DNA from: Pseudocolwellia sp049933045
GTDB lineage: Bacteria > Pseudomonadota > Gammaproteobacteria > Enterobacterales > Alteromonadaceae
DNA: 64,000 nt
NCBI RefSeq assembly: GCF_049933045.1
Contig: NZ_CP187926.1
Coordinates: 4,340,001-4,404,000, forward strand
Direction of reading: 5' to 3'
The notes under the pieces are model-generated. The model did not search any database. It had not been told where the DNA came from and was given only the letters and a program-made list of their open reading frames with translations. The stretch's first letter is position 1, and each line of letters begins with the position of its first letter. A program made the translations under genes and the position numbers. Positions 36,697-46,054 of this stretch are shown piece by piece.

Positions 36697-37671
36697 TTAA
36701 TTTAAAGTGTTCTCAAGGGTGTAAGCTAAACGAGCTGAAGCTTGCAACATTCTTGTTTCTAAAATGCTTTGATGCTCGTCTTGATAAGTACTTGGTAAGT
36801 TGATGATTTGTTTTTTTATTGGCAAACAAGCATTTTTGCTATCTAACTCACAATATAAAAGATCAGCCGAACGAGTAATGGTTAACGACTCCGTAGCCCA
36901 AGTGTACACAGAATCTTTTTGCCACTCACTAATAGGTGCAAACGACCACTGCTTGTTTAACTTATCATGCAGTACGGTAAATAAACCTTCATTGCTGTGA
37001 TCATGACTTTTAGATTCAGTCATAGGGTAGAGTAAACATTCATCCCATAACCAATGCATGTTGTTACACTTAACAAACTCTTTACCTTTTGCTTGAGGGT
37101 TTAGCATGGTTATTTTCGTTCTATTTCCGCCTAAGTCGCTGGCGAAGTTGATATGCATAGGTTGATGAATATCTCCAAACCAATGACCTAAAAACATTAA
37201 AGCTTGAAGCCTTTCCCAAGAATCATTCTGAGAAGCGTTATTAGTTAAAGGTTCTGATAATATTTTCTTATGAAGTTGTATTGCTACTGTGATGCAGTTT
37301 TTATCACAAGTTTTTTCAGTAACTTCGGTTTCATTTCGATCAACATTCAGGTAATGCCAGCTTTTATATTTATCGAAAGACTTATCTTTTTTAATCGCAT
37401 CAGCCCAAGTACAAGACTCTGCAAAAGTAACCTCAGATTTAACACTTGAATGATTATATTTGTTGATGAGTTTTTTATGCTTGTTAGATAACCCGCCTAA
37501 TAACGTATTTACTTTATTTTGGGTATTTGCAGGCAAATGATCGAAAGCCAGCTGACAAATAACTTGATGCCCAACTTTACCTAAAGCAAAAGCCTTAGGT
37601 GTAAAAAATGAAAATAAAATGAGGGTAAATGCCAATAGGGCAATAACACTGTTATTTGAACGAATATGCAT
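36697..37671 (-). CDS. S1/P1-family zinc nuclease, secreted
   Basis: S1/P1 nucleases cut single-stranded nucleic acids and release 3' phosphates using three zinc ions. The 324-residue protein has a signal peptide ending KAFA|LGKVGHQ. Metal-site residues are present: the His of KVGHQV, the Asp of CTWADAIKKD, the His of KSWHYLNVD, and GHWFGDIHQPMHINFASDLG. The N-terminal residue of the mature enzyme is normally Trp; here Leu is predicted. It would act in the periplasm or medium, perhaps for phosphate scavenging. It ends close to the fkpA terminator, with no operon partners. Confidence 0.88.
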   Translation of the reverse strand: MHIRSNNSVIALLAFTLILFSFFTPKAFALGKVGHQVICQLAFDHLPANTQNKVNTLLGGLSNKHKKLINKYNHSSVKSEVTFAESCTWADAIKKDKSFDKYKSWHYLNVDRNETEVTEKTCDKNCITVAIQLHKKILSEPLTNNASQNDSWERLQALMFLGHWFGDIHQPMHINFASDLGGNRTKITMLNPQAKGKEFVKCNNMHWLWDECLLYPMTESKSHDHSNEGLFTVLHDKLNKQWSFAPISEWQKDSVYTWATESLTITRSADLLYCELDSKNACLPIKKQIINLPSTYQDEHQSILETRMLQASARLAYTLENTLN

Positions 37672-37846
37672 AGGTTTGTTGTTCCTTTAATTTCTATCTT
37701 AGCTGCTTAAATGGATATTGACTGCAGTATAAGTGGGTTCTCTTACGGTGTAAAAGTTAACGCTTAAAAATAGATTTAAACTTATACGATAGCAAGTAAC
37801 AAGCAATAGTTCAGGTGATGTGGGAAAACATTAATGAGATAAAATA

Positions 37847-37895
37847 AATGATGTGATAAAAAGAAAAGAGATTCTCTATTTATCACGTCATCATT
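37847..37895 (-). terminator. Possible terminator of the TRAP operon
   Basis: AATGATGTGATAAA (37847-37860) pairs with TTTATCAC...CATCATT (37879-37895) with a 3-base bulge, giving a 14-bp stem 29 bases after the stop of dctM. The T content after the stem on the minus strand is modest, so I am unsure of strength. Confidence 0.5.
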
Positions 37896-37923
37896 ACATT
37901 TAAAGGGCGTTTGAACGCTAGCT

Positions 37924-39222
37924 CTAAGGAGTATATAAGCCGAATACTCGTGGTAAAAACTCACTGATTTGAGGGAACATAGTCACTAAGAATAATGTTG
38001 CTATCATTGCTAGATATAACGGCAACATAGGCTTTAAAATACTTCCTATACTTACCTTACCGATACTACAGCCTACAAAGAGTACGCTACCAACAGGAGG
38101 AGTACATAAACCAATAGATAAATTTAAAATCATCATAATACCAAAGTGTAGAGGCGAAATGCCTAAAGACTCTGCTATAGGTAAAAATATAGGTGTAAAA
38201 ATAAGTACAGCAGGCGTCATATCCATGAAGCTACCCACAATTAATAACGTAATGTTAATAATTAATAATATAATTAGTGGGTTTTCTGATAGCGTTAATA
38301 ACGTTTGGCTAATTGACTGCGGTATTTGTTCGTAAGACATTAACCAAGACATTGCTGAAGATGCACCAATTAACAACATAACAATAGCGGTTGTATTAAC
38401 AGAGCGCAGAAAAATACTAAACAGGTCTTTAAAGTTTATCTCTTTATAAAAAACTAAAGAGAGTGTCAGTGAATATAATACAGCGACAGCGCCAGCTTCT
38501 GTAGGAGTAAATAACCCTGAAATAATGCCACCAATAATTAAAATGATTATAAACAAACTGGGTATAGCATCAAAGAGTGTTTTCCAAAAAGGATCGGGAT
38601 TTTGTTGAGGTAGTGTTTTTAACTTATTTCTTTTCACGTAATAAAAACAAGCCAAAATCAACATTGAGGTTAATAATATACCAGGTAAATATCCAGCGAT
38701 GAAAAGCGCGGCTATTGATACTCCGCCACTCGCCAACGAATAAATAATAAGAATATTACTCGGAGGTATCAGCATGCCTGTTGTTGAAGCGGTAACCGTA
38801 ACAGCTGTACTGAAAGGAGTATCGTAACCTTCTTTTTTCATTACAGGGATCATAACACCACCAATAGCGGACGTTGCAGCAACAGCAGAACCAGAAATAG
38901 AACCAAATAAAGAGCAAGAAATTACATTAACAAAAGCTAAACCTCCGGGTAATCGTCCTACTAATACTTGTGAGAATTTAATTAAGCGTCTGGCTATGCC
39001 ACCTTGACCCATAATAAACCCTGATAGTATAAAGTATGGAATCGCCAAGAGTGAAAAACTGTCGATTCCAGCAGCCAAACGTTGCGCAATAGTCGTAACT
39101 GTGGGGGCAAGATCTATTGAAGTTAACATCGCAATGAAGGTTGCAAAAATAATAGCTAACGCTACAGGAAGATTGAGTAACAGCAATAATGCAAAAACGC
39201 AGAATAAAATAGCGGTTGTCAT
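37924..39222 (-). CDS. dctM: TRAP transporter large permease, DctM subunit
   Basis: The DctM subunit forms the Na+-coupled channel of a tripartite TRAP importer. The 432-residue protein is almost wholly hydrophobic with about 12 helices and carries family signatures (GVMIPVMKKEGYD, STTGMLIPPSN, FTPTEAGAVAVLYSL, DMTPAVLIFTPIFLPIA, LCTPPVGSVLFVGC). It abuts the small permease gene exactly. It ends the minus arm of the carbohydrate locus, so a uronate or other sugar acid is the likely substrate. Confidence 0.93.
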   Translation of the reverse strand: MTTAILFCVFALLLLLNLPVALAIIFATFIAMLTSIDLAPTVTTIAQRLAAGIDSFSLLAIPYFILSGFIMGQGGIARRLIKFSQVLVGRLPGGLAFVNVISCSLFGSISGSAVAATSAIGGVMIPVMKKEGYDTPFSTAVTVTASTTGMLIPPSNILIIYSLASGGVSIAALFIAGYLPGILLTSMLILACFYYVKRNKLKTLPQQNPDPFWKTLFDAIPSLFIIILIIGGIISGLFTPTEAGAVAVLYSLTLSLVFYKEINFKDLFSIFLRSVNTTAIVMLLIGASSAMSWLMSYEQIPQSISQTLLTLSENPLIILLIINITLLIVGSFMDMTPAVLIFTPIFLPIAESLGISPLHFGIMMILNLSIGLCTPPVGSVLFVGCSIGKVSIGSILKPMLPLYLAMIATLFLVTMFPQISEFLPRVFGLYTP

Positions 39223-39720
39223 TTAAGTTTCCTTGTCGATAGCTATGTCGTTAACAGAGAAAAAACTTTCTATGCTAAACAATAAAAATAAAATGCCGCT
39301 GAGGGGGATTACTAAATAAACAGCAGCCATTGGAATATTTAATACGGGGGAATGTTGTTCTAATATCCAGGTTAAGATCACTAATTTAGTACCACCTACA
39401 ATTAATATTGCGATTGCAAATATTGCAATGAGCAAACAATTGAAACGCTGTATCCAAGCACGTGTACTCGTAGGTAAATATTTAATGACGAGATCAAAAC
39501 CTAAATGTAAGTTTTGTCGGTAAGCATAAGACCCGCCTAATAGGCTTAGCCATATCAGTAAGAATCGGGCGAGCTCTTCAGTGAAAGAACTGGGTTGAGG
39601 TAAAATAAATCGGGTTAATACTTGCCAGCTAACATCAACAACAAGTAACACCAGTAACAATACCAATATTTGTTGTAAACGTTGGTCGATTTTATTTAAA
39701 ATTAAAGCGTAACAGGTCAT
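39223..39720 (-). CDS. dctQ: TRAP transporter small permease, DctQ subunit
   Basis: DctQ has four membrane helices and joins DctM. The 165-residue protein shows hydrophobic segments at about 15-38, 48-65, 88-110 and 130-150, with the family motif SFTEELARFLLIWLSLLGG. It overlaps dctP by one base and abuts dctM, so the three are translated as a unit. Confidence 0.92.
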   Translation of the reverse strand: MTCYALILNKIDQRLQQILVLLLVLLVVDVSWQVLTRFILPQPSSFTEELARFLLIWLSLLGGSYAYRQNLHLGFDLVIKYLPTSTRAWIQRFNCLLIAIFAIAILIVGGTKLVILTWILEQHSPVLNIPMAAVYLVIPLSGILFLLFSIESFFSVNDIAIDKET

Positions 39721-40715
39721 TATTTATCTCCTATTAAGCGAACGTTATCTACTAAAGTTAATAGCTCTGGATTTTCAATTTTTTTATAGATAGAACTAAC
39801 ACTCGATTCAAATAACGATTTATCAGCTTCTATAACCATAACGCCAGCTTCTTTTACTTTAGTTAGTGCCATTTTAGTGGCTTCGTCCCATAATTTACGT
39901 TGGTATACCGTTGCTTCTTTCATCGCTTGTTTAAGCCACGTTTGTTGTTCAGTATTAAGCTTATTCCATACATGAGTACCGACAACGATAACGTCAGGAA
40001 TTGAAGTATGTTCGTCTAATAAGTAATACTTACTGACTTCATAATGTTTAGAATAAAAAAAACTAGGTGGATTATTTTCAGCGCCTTCTACTATGCCTTG
40101 TTGCAATGCAGTATAAATTTCGCCCCATGACACAGGAGTAGAAGCTCCTCCCATAGTATTAACCATATCAACAGCACTTTTACTGCCCATGACTCTAATT
40201 TTTAGCCCAGCTAAATCTTTAGGGCTTTCTATTTTTTTGTTCACAGTATAAAAACTTCGGCTACCAGCATCGAAATAACCTAATCCTTTGATTCTATACT
40301 TTTCCCCGTTTTGCAATAACTCTTCACCAAGCGGGCTATTTAGCACTTGCCAAAAATGTGATTTATTTCTGAAAAGGTAAGGGAGATTAAAAATCTTCAT
40401 TTGAGGTACAAAGGTTTCTAACGAGCTGGCTGAAATTTTAGTCATGCCTAACGTGCCTATTTGGATCAATTCTAAAATTTCACGCTCCGATCCTAATTGT
40501 TCGCCAGGGTATAATTTAAGAGACATGGTGTTATTAGAAATAACTTGTAAACGCTCATCAAAATAAATTAATGCTTGGTGAATAGGGTGCTGAATATCTG
40601 AGTTATGCGCTAAGCTAATAGATATCATTTGTTGATTGTTTTTTTGACAAGAAATGGTCATTAGTGACAATAAAAGTACGATCAGCATAGATGTTTTTTT
40701 CAGAGGCAATGTCAT
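39720..40715 (-). CDS. dctP: TRAP transporter substrate-binding protein, DctP subunit
   Basis: A 331-residue periplasmic ligand-binding protein. The signal ends in a lipobox (LMTISC), so it is probably lipid-anchored. DctP-family features are clear: a conserved Arg region (LAGLKIRVMGSKSAVDMVNT), GGASTPVSWGEIYTALQQGI and VEGAENNPPSFFYSKH. The Arg in KIRVMG should form the salt bridge with the carboxylate of the ligand, in keeping with a uronic acid. A very strong AGGAGG ribosome site precedes the ATG. Confidence 0.93.
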   Translation of the reverse strand: MTLPLKKTSMLIVLLLSLMTISCQKNNQQMISISLAHNSDIQHPIHQALIYFDERLQVISNNTMSLKLYPGEQLGSEREILELIQIGTLGMTKISASSLETFVPQMKIFNLPYLFRNKSHFWQVLNSPLGEELLQNGEKYRIKGLGYFDAGSRSFYTVNKKIESPKDLAGLKIRVMGSKSAVDMVNTMGGASTPVSWGEIYTALQQGIVEGAENNPPSFFYSKHYEVSKYYLLDEHTSIPDVIVVGTHVWNKLNTEQQTWLKQAMKEATVYQRKLWDEATKMALTKVKEAGVMVIEADKSLFESSVSSIYKKIENPELLTLVDNVRLIGDK

Positions 40716-40883
40716 AAAGCAGCCTCCTGTAGTGCTAATGTTTTATTGTTAATAATATTTTTAAACATAATTTTCACGCAAGCGTTTCTTACTATAACTT
40801 TCAAAATCATTACCTTATTCAAATGTGTATTTATAAAACCAAAGTTACGCTGAATACAAAATGACATGTGTAAATGTTTCGGT

Positions 40884-40899
40884 TCCACATCCATGTGGA
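40884..40899. promoter_or_regulatory. 16-bp palindrome upstream of the TRAP operon
   Basis: TCCACAT-CC-ATGTGGA is a perfect inverted repeat with 7-base arms, about 170 bases upstream of dctP in the gap after the MFS gene. It lacks a T run, so an operator is more likely than a terminator. No regulator can be named from it. Confidence 0.4.
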
Positions 40900-40967
40900 T
40901 AATTCTTAATAGATGCCTTTAATAGATAAAATACAGTCTAATAAAGTGCGAAGAACAACATGAATTC

Positions 40968-42407
40968 CTACATATCTTCAATACTTACGCCGCGTGTTTC
41001 TTTTATATATTTAATGACAAAGAAAATACTAAGGAAGGCTGAAAAGGTGTAAAGACCGTAAGCTCCTGCTAAACCAACGCTGCCTAAAATAATAGGGAAT
41101 GACATAGTAATGGCAAAGTTAGCTATCCACTGGGCGCTTGCTGCAACCGCTAATGCCGTACCTCGGATCCTGTTATTAAACATCTCGCCAAGTAAAACCC
41201 AAACAATAGGTCCCCAACTAAGACCAAAGAAAACAACAAATAAGTTTGCCATTACTAGTGCAAAAGTTCCCATGCTTGACGTTAACGCTAATTTCCCTGC
41301 TTCATCTAATCCAGCAGTACCAAACACGTATGTTAGTGCACCTAAGCTAATAAACATGCCTATACTGCCTATTAATAACAAAGGTTTACGTCCAATTTTA
41401 TCGACTAAAGCGATAGCAATAAACGTTGAAATAATATTGATAGAGCCAATAAGTACATTGATAAATAACGATTGTGACTCATCAAATCCTGCAGCTTGCC
41501 AGAGCTGAGAGCCATAATAAAAAACAACATTAATCCCGACAAATTGTTGAAAAACAGAAAGGGCAATACCAACCCAAACAATAGGATGGATTTTTGCGGT
41601 ACCTGAAATAAACAAATCACGAATACTTGTTTTTTGATCTCCGTGTAAAGACTCTTTTACGGCTTTTATTTGCTCATTCTCATTACCAGAAGAAATTCGC
41701 TTGAACACCGCTTTTGCTTTTTCGGTTTGACCTTGCGCAACTAAATAACGTGGCGATTCAGGAATAAACAATACACCAACTAAAAATAAAATTGACGGGA
41801 TAAGCTCTACCCAAAACATCCAACGCCATGCTGCTATATCTAACATTAAAATAGCTTCGGCACCGCCAGCCAAAGAAGCAATAATATAGTTACTTAAAAA
41901 TGCAGCAAAAAGCCCTAAAACAATAGCCAATTGTTGCAAAGTTGCTAAACGACCTCTTAATGCTGCAGGGGCTACTTCAGCAATATATGCTGGCGCCAAT
42001 ACTGATGCGGCACCAATACCTAAACCACCAAATAATCGGTAAAAAATGAACTCTGCTGACGAGTCTGATACTCCTGAACCAAAAGCGCTAATAGCAAATA
42101 TTATTGCCGTTATAATCATAATAGGTCTTCGCCCAAAATGATCAGATAATGGTCCAGCAGCTAAGGCACCTAAAGCACAACCTAGTAGTACAGAAGCAAC
42201 ATTGAACCCAGTAGAAATATCGTTAGCATTAAAAGTATTACCTAGTGCGGTTACCGTGCCATTTATGACTCCGGAATCAAAACCAAATAAGAATCCTCCA
42301 ATAGCAGCAACAGCTGAAATGAACACGACAAATAATATTGATGTCGTTTCGTTATCATCCCCGAGATGATGTTTTTTATAGTCGTTTGATGTTGTAGAGC
42401 GGCTCAT
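40968..42407 (-). CDS. MFS sugar porter (XylE-like)
   Basis: A 479-residue inner-membrane sugar-proton symporter with 12 helices. Sugar-porter signatures are present: GGFLFGFDSGVINGT, DHFGRRP, RLFGGLGIGAASVLAP, PESPRYLVAQGQ, QQFVGINVVFYYG and DKIGRKPLLL. An AAGGTAAT ribosome site precedes the ATG. It follows uxaC by 116 bases. By its family it carries a neutral monosaccharide such as glucose or xylose, complementing the TRAP system, which should take an acid. Confidence 0.93.
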   Translation of the reverse strand: MSRSTTSNDYKKHHLGDDNETTSILFVVFISAVAAIGGFLFGFDSGVINGTVTALGNTFNANDISTGFNVASVLLGCALGALAAGPLSDHFGRRPIMIITAIIFAISAFGSGVSDSSAEFIFYRLFGGLGIGAASVLAPAYIAEVAPAALRGRLATLQQLAIVLGLFAAFLSNYIIASLAGGAEAILMLDIAAWRWMFWVELIPSILFLVGVLFIPESPRYLVAQGQTEKAKAVFKRISSGNENEQIKAVKESLHGDQKTSIRDLFISGTAKIHPIVWVGIALSVFQQFVGINVVFYYGSQLWQAAGFDESQSLFINVLIGSINIISTFIAIALVDKIGRKPLLLIGSIGMFISLGALTYVFGTAGLDEAGKLALTSSMGTFALVMANLFVVFFGLSWGPIVWVLLGEMFNNRIRGTALAVAASAQWIANFAITMSFPIILGSVGLAGAYGLYTFSAFLSIFFVIKYIKETRGVSIEDM

Positions 42408-42523
42408 TCGTTATTACCTTTTTCTTTATTATTTTAATAATCACTATGATCATTGGTTCTTGAGTTAAGCACTAAACCTAATCTTATTTATTGAATCGGT
42501 TTTAAATTACCAAGTTATTTCAA

Positions 42524-43921
42524 TTAAATTTTATATGCCTTCTTAGCTAAAGTGTAAGTAAGGTCATATGCAAGTGTGTGTGCTTGTGTTTCCGTTAAAC
42601 GGTGATCTGATACTAATTCAGCAAGCATTACGCTGTCCATACGGCGAGCTAGATCGTGGCGAGCAGGAATAGATAAAAAGGCGCGTGTATCGTCATTAAA
42701 TCCTACTGTATTATAAAAACCGGCAGTTTCAGTTACTTGTTGACGGTAACGTCTCATTCCTTCAGGACTATCGTTAAACCACCATGCAGGGCCTGTTTTT
42801 AATGCAGGATAATGCCCTGCAAGCGGAGCGAGTTCTCTCGCATAGGTGCTTTCGTCTAATGTAAAAATAATTAAAGTGAAGTCAGGATTATTACCAAATT
42901 TATTTAACAAGGGTTTTAAGTTTTGAACATATTCGGTAGCAATTGGAATATCGGCACCTTTATCTCGACCAAAGTTGTTAAATAAGAAGTCATTATGATT
43001 TCGATGAACTCCCGGGTGTATTTGCATTACTAAGCCATCATTAATGCTCATTTCTGCCATTTCCGTTAACATTTGTGCACGAAAACAATCAGCTTCTTCG
43101 CAGGTAAATTTTCCTGATCTAATGGTTTGATAAAGCTTTTCTTTTTCTGGGGAGGTGAGGTCTAAAGTTCTTGACGATAAATGACCGTGATCTGTTGAAG
43201 TCGCCCCCATTTCTTTAAAAAAGGCTCTACGTGTTCGTAAACTGTTTAAATAGCTATTAAAGGTAAGTAGGTTTTCATTCGTTAATGAGGAGAGTTCTGC
43301 TAAGTTTTGCTCAAAACCTTCAAATTCAGGATCGATTACATTGTCGGGTCTAAATGCTGTAATTACATTACCTTGCCAATCACTTTCTCTTATCGTTTTA
43401 TGGTGACTAAGATCATCCAGTGCTGATTCTGTAGTCGCTAGTGTTTCTATTTTAAACTGATCAAATAAAGCTCTAGGTTTGAAAGCATCTGTCTTTAGGC
43501 AGCTATTAATGTGTTGGTAATAAGTGTCTGCTGATTTCTCATTTAAAGGTTCATTAATACTAAAAACTTCAGAAAATACATAATCTAACCATAGTTGAGT
43601 AGGTGTGCCTTGAAAAAGGTAATAATACTTAGAAAATAATGCCCATATTTTTTGTGTATCTTGTTCAACGTTTTCTTGGTTTTTACCTATCCCTAGGCTT
43701 TCTAATGAAATACCTTGGCTATATAACATTCTAAGTAGGTAATGATCAGCTTGTATTAATAATTCAGCAGGGTTATCAAACGCCTTATTTTGTGCAAACC
43801 ACTTAGGATCTGTATGCCCATGAGGACTAACGATTGGTAGGTCTTTTATTGCTGAATATAAATCCCTAGCAATACCTCGTTTAATAGGCTCTGAAGAAAA
43901 TAATCTATCAGGATGTAGCAT
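42524..43921 (-). CDS. uxaC: Glucuronate isomerase
   Basis: UxaC converts D-glucuronate to D-fructuronate (and galacturonate to tagaturonate) in the cytoplasm. The 465-residue protein matches E. coli UxaC in length (470) and motifs: LPIVSPHGHTDPKWFA near the start (metal His pair), QIHPGVHRNHN, WWFNDSPEGMRRYRQ and VGFNDDTRAFLSIPARHD. It lies between the GH2 gene and the sugar porter, which ties the locus to uronic acids. The next enzymes of the pathway (uxuB, uxuA, kdgK) are not in the window. Confidence 0.96.
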   Translation of the reverse strand: MLHPDRLFSSEPIKRGIARDLYSAIKDLPIVSPHGHTDPKWFAQNKAFDNPAELLIQADHYLLRMLYSQGISLESLGIGKNQENVEQDTQKIWALFSKYYYLFQGTPTQLWLDYVFSEVFSINEPLNEKSADTYYQHINSCLKTDAFKPRALFDQFKIETLATTESALDDLSHHKTIRESDWQGNVITAFRPDNVIDPEFEGFEQNLAELSSLTNENLLTFNSYLNSLRTRRAFFKEMGATSTDHGHLSSRTLDLTSPEKEKLYQTIRSGKFTCEEADCFRAQMLTEMAEMSINDGLVMQIHPGVHRNHNDFLFNNFGRDKGADIPIATEYVQNLKPLLNKFGNNPDFTLIIFTLDESTYARELAPLAGHYPALKTGPAWWFNDSPEGMRRYRQQVTETAGFYNTVGFNDDTRAFLSIPARHDLARRMDSVMLAELVSDHRLTETQAHTLAYDLTYTLAKKAYKI

Positions 43922-44075
43922 AATTAAGATCTCAATATAATGTTATAAATGTATTAATAATTAAGGTGTTATATTTAGTTGTAACGGTTTAAAGCAGTAA
44001 AGAGTTAACCTAATTAATAATAAAATCACTTACTAATTTTGCGTTAACCCTTTACTTAATGAACGTATTTACAGA

Positions 44076-45908
44076 CTATTTTTTAGCTTCTTCAATTTTT
44101 TTGTAAAAGTCGTGAAGAATAAACCAAGCTTGCTTTTTAACACCCGTTTCTGAAAGTAAACCTTTTCTGTTCCAGAAGTCTTGAATGTTTTTTAGTGGGC
44201 GTCTTGGTGAACGGAAGTCTTTCAATATCCAAGGTGTTAAGCCTCTTAAAGACGATATGTTTTCAACCATTGCAAGGTTGTGTTTATAAACACTTGCTTG
44301 ATATTCTTCTGTCCAACGCTCGTTACTTTCGCCATGCTTACCTTGTAATGCGCCTGCGCCTAATTCACTCATAATGACAGGTTTGTTATAAGTTGATTCC
44401 CATGTTAAATCTGAACACGTTTCAGGCTCGGCAAAATACCAACCGCAATAACTATTAATACCAATAATATCGACAACACTGGCTAATGGATCTTCGATTA
44501 CCATGCCGTTTTTAGAGTTACTTTGAGTATCCATAGCTGCTGTAATTAAACGGGTATCATCTAATGAACGGGTTTTTTTAATCAGGTTAGTAATGAACGT
44601 TAAGCGTGCTGTTTCGTTAGGCGTTTCGTTAGCCATTGACCACATTATGATTGACGCGCGGTTTTTATCACGGCTTATCATTTCAGTTAACTGTAGTTCT
44701 GCTTTGTTATAAACATTTTCGTCATCGAACAATACTGTCCAATAAACAGGTATTTCAGACCAAACCATTAAGCCTAATTCATCTGCAACACGTAACATGT
44801 TTTCGTTATGAGGGTAATGCGCTAAACGTACAAAGTTACTGCCTAATTCTTTAGCCCATGTTAATAATAAACGAGCGTCTTCTTCACTCCATGCTCTACC
44901 ATTTGTTAATGGTGACTCTTCATGAATACTGATACCGCGTAAATACACAGATTTACCATTTAGCTTAATGTCTTCGCCATCTGTTTCAATGGTTCTAAAA
45001 CCGATCGTATCTTTTATTACTTCACCATTGTAATGAAACTCAACCGCATATAACTTAGGGTTTTCAGGGCTCCACAAGGTAGGTTTTGCTTTAAAAGAGA
45101 ATGAGGCTTCACCGTTTTTAGAAAGTTTAATTTTCTTTTTAATATCAAGCTCAGGCACGACAACCGTTACTTTACCTTCATTTTTACCATCTACAGTTAG
45201 CTTACCTGTTATTAGGTTTGTGTTGTCTTTAGCAACTTGTATGGTGTAATCAGCTAAATGTGATTTAGGTAATGTTAGAATGCTTACTTCACGTGTGATC
45301 CCACCGTAATTCCACCAGTCAGTATTAACCGTTGGTACTTGGTTACGCTCACGTCTATTATCCGCTTTAACGGTAATAAAGTTATCACCTTGCTTAAGTA
45401 GGTCTGTTATTTCAAACTGAAAGCTTGTAAAACCGCCTTCGTGTTGTCCTACTTTAACGCCATTAACATAAACAATGGCTTGATAATTTACCGCACCAAA
45501 GTTAACTACATAACGTTTTTTACTTTGTTTTTGAAAGGTAAATTCTTTGTGGTACCAAACGGTTCCTTCATAAAGATATAATTCTTTCTTTTGAGTGTTC
45601 CAATCACCAGGAACATTAATTTTATCGGCCGTATCAAAGTTGTATTCAATAAGGTCTGATGGACTTTTAACTTTGTCGTTTTTAAAATAACCATCGGTAT
45701 GAGGTTGGTATCTATGGTTGTAATAACCATTTTCATAAGGGTCTACAACATACGACCATAGACCATTTAAACTGGTAGATTCACGACCACTTGGGTTTTG
45801 TATTAAGCTTTGCGTAACTGTTTTATCTGTTTCTTGCTTATTCGTTCCCTCAGCGTGGGACAATAAAGAAAGACTACATAATAAAAAACAAAATAATTTA
45901 CTCTTCAT
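44076..45908 (-). CDS. GH2 beta-glucuronidase-like enzyme, secreted
   Basis: A 610-residue glycoside hydrolase family 2 enzyme with a signal peptide ending LLSHA|EGT. In order: jelly-roll sugar-binding domain (about 30-205), immunoglobulin-like domain (about 210-305), TIM barrel (about 310-605). The acid/base is E428 in SMANE and the nucleophile E515 in VIMSE. Near the end, WNRKG supplies the Asn-x-Lys pair (N580, K582) that in known beta-glucuronidases contacts the substrate carboxylate. With uxaC directly downstream, beta-glucuronidase is the best call; beta-galactosidase is an alternative. It should act in the periplasm. Confidence 0.85.
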   Translation of the reverse strand: MKSKLFCFLLCSLSLLSHAEGTNKQETDKTVTQSLIQNPSGRESTSLNGLWSYVVDPYENGYYNHRYQPHTDGYFKNDKVKSPSDLIEYNFDTADKINVPGDWNTQKKELYLYEGTVWYHKEFTFQKQSKKRYVVNFGAVNYQAIVYVNGVKVGQHEGGFTSFQFEITDLLKQGDNFITVKADNRRERNQVPTVNTDWWNYGGITREVSILTLPKSHLADYTIQVAKDNTNLITGKLTVDGKNEGKVTVVVPELDIKKKIKLSKNGEASFSFKAKPTLWSPENPKLYAVEFHYNGEVIKDTIGFRTIETDGEDIKLNGKSVYLRGISIHEESPLTNGRAWSEEDARLLLTWAKELGSNFVRLAHYPHNENMLRVADELGLMVWSEIPVYWTVLFDDENVYNKAELQLTEMISRDKNRASIIMWSMANETPNETARLTFITNLIKKTRSLDDTRLITAAMDTQSNSKNGMVIEDPLASVVDIIGINSYCGWYFAEPETCSDLTWESTYNKPVIMSELGAGALQGKHGESNERWTEEYQASVYKHNLAMVENISSLRGLTPWILKDFRSPRRPLKNIQDFWNRKGLLSETGVKKQAWFILHDFYKKIEEAKK

Positions 45909-46054
45909 GTTTAAAACTCCTTTAAACTTTTTAGCTAATTTAGGCCTTTTTGAACAGACCTTTTATATCGTTGAATTAAATAATAAAATCGTATATTTAG
46001 TGTTAACTATATTTACGGTACATTAGGTTAAATGGTATGAAATAAAACATGCAT

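Noticed and set aside
37782..37964. 60-codon minus-strand frame after the TRAP operon
   Set aside because: It covers the presumed terminator hairpin and the end of dctM, and has no coding character.
40712..40894. 60-codon minus-strand frame upstream of dctP
   Set aside because: It overlaps the dctP start and the palindrome; composition is like non-coding DNA.
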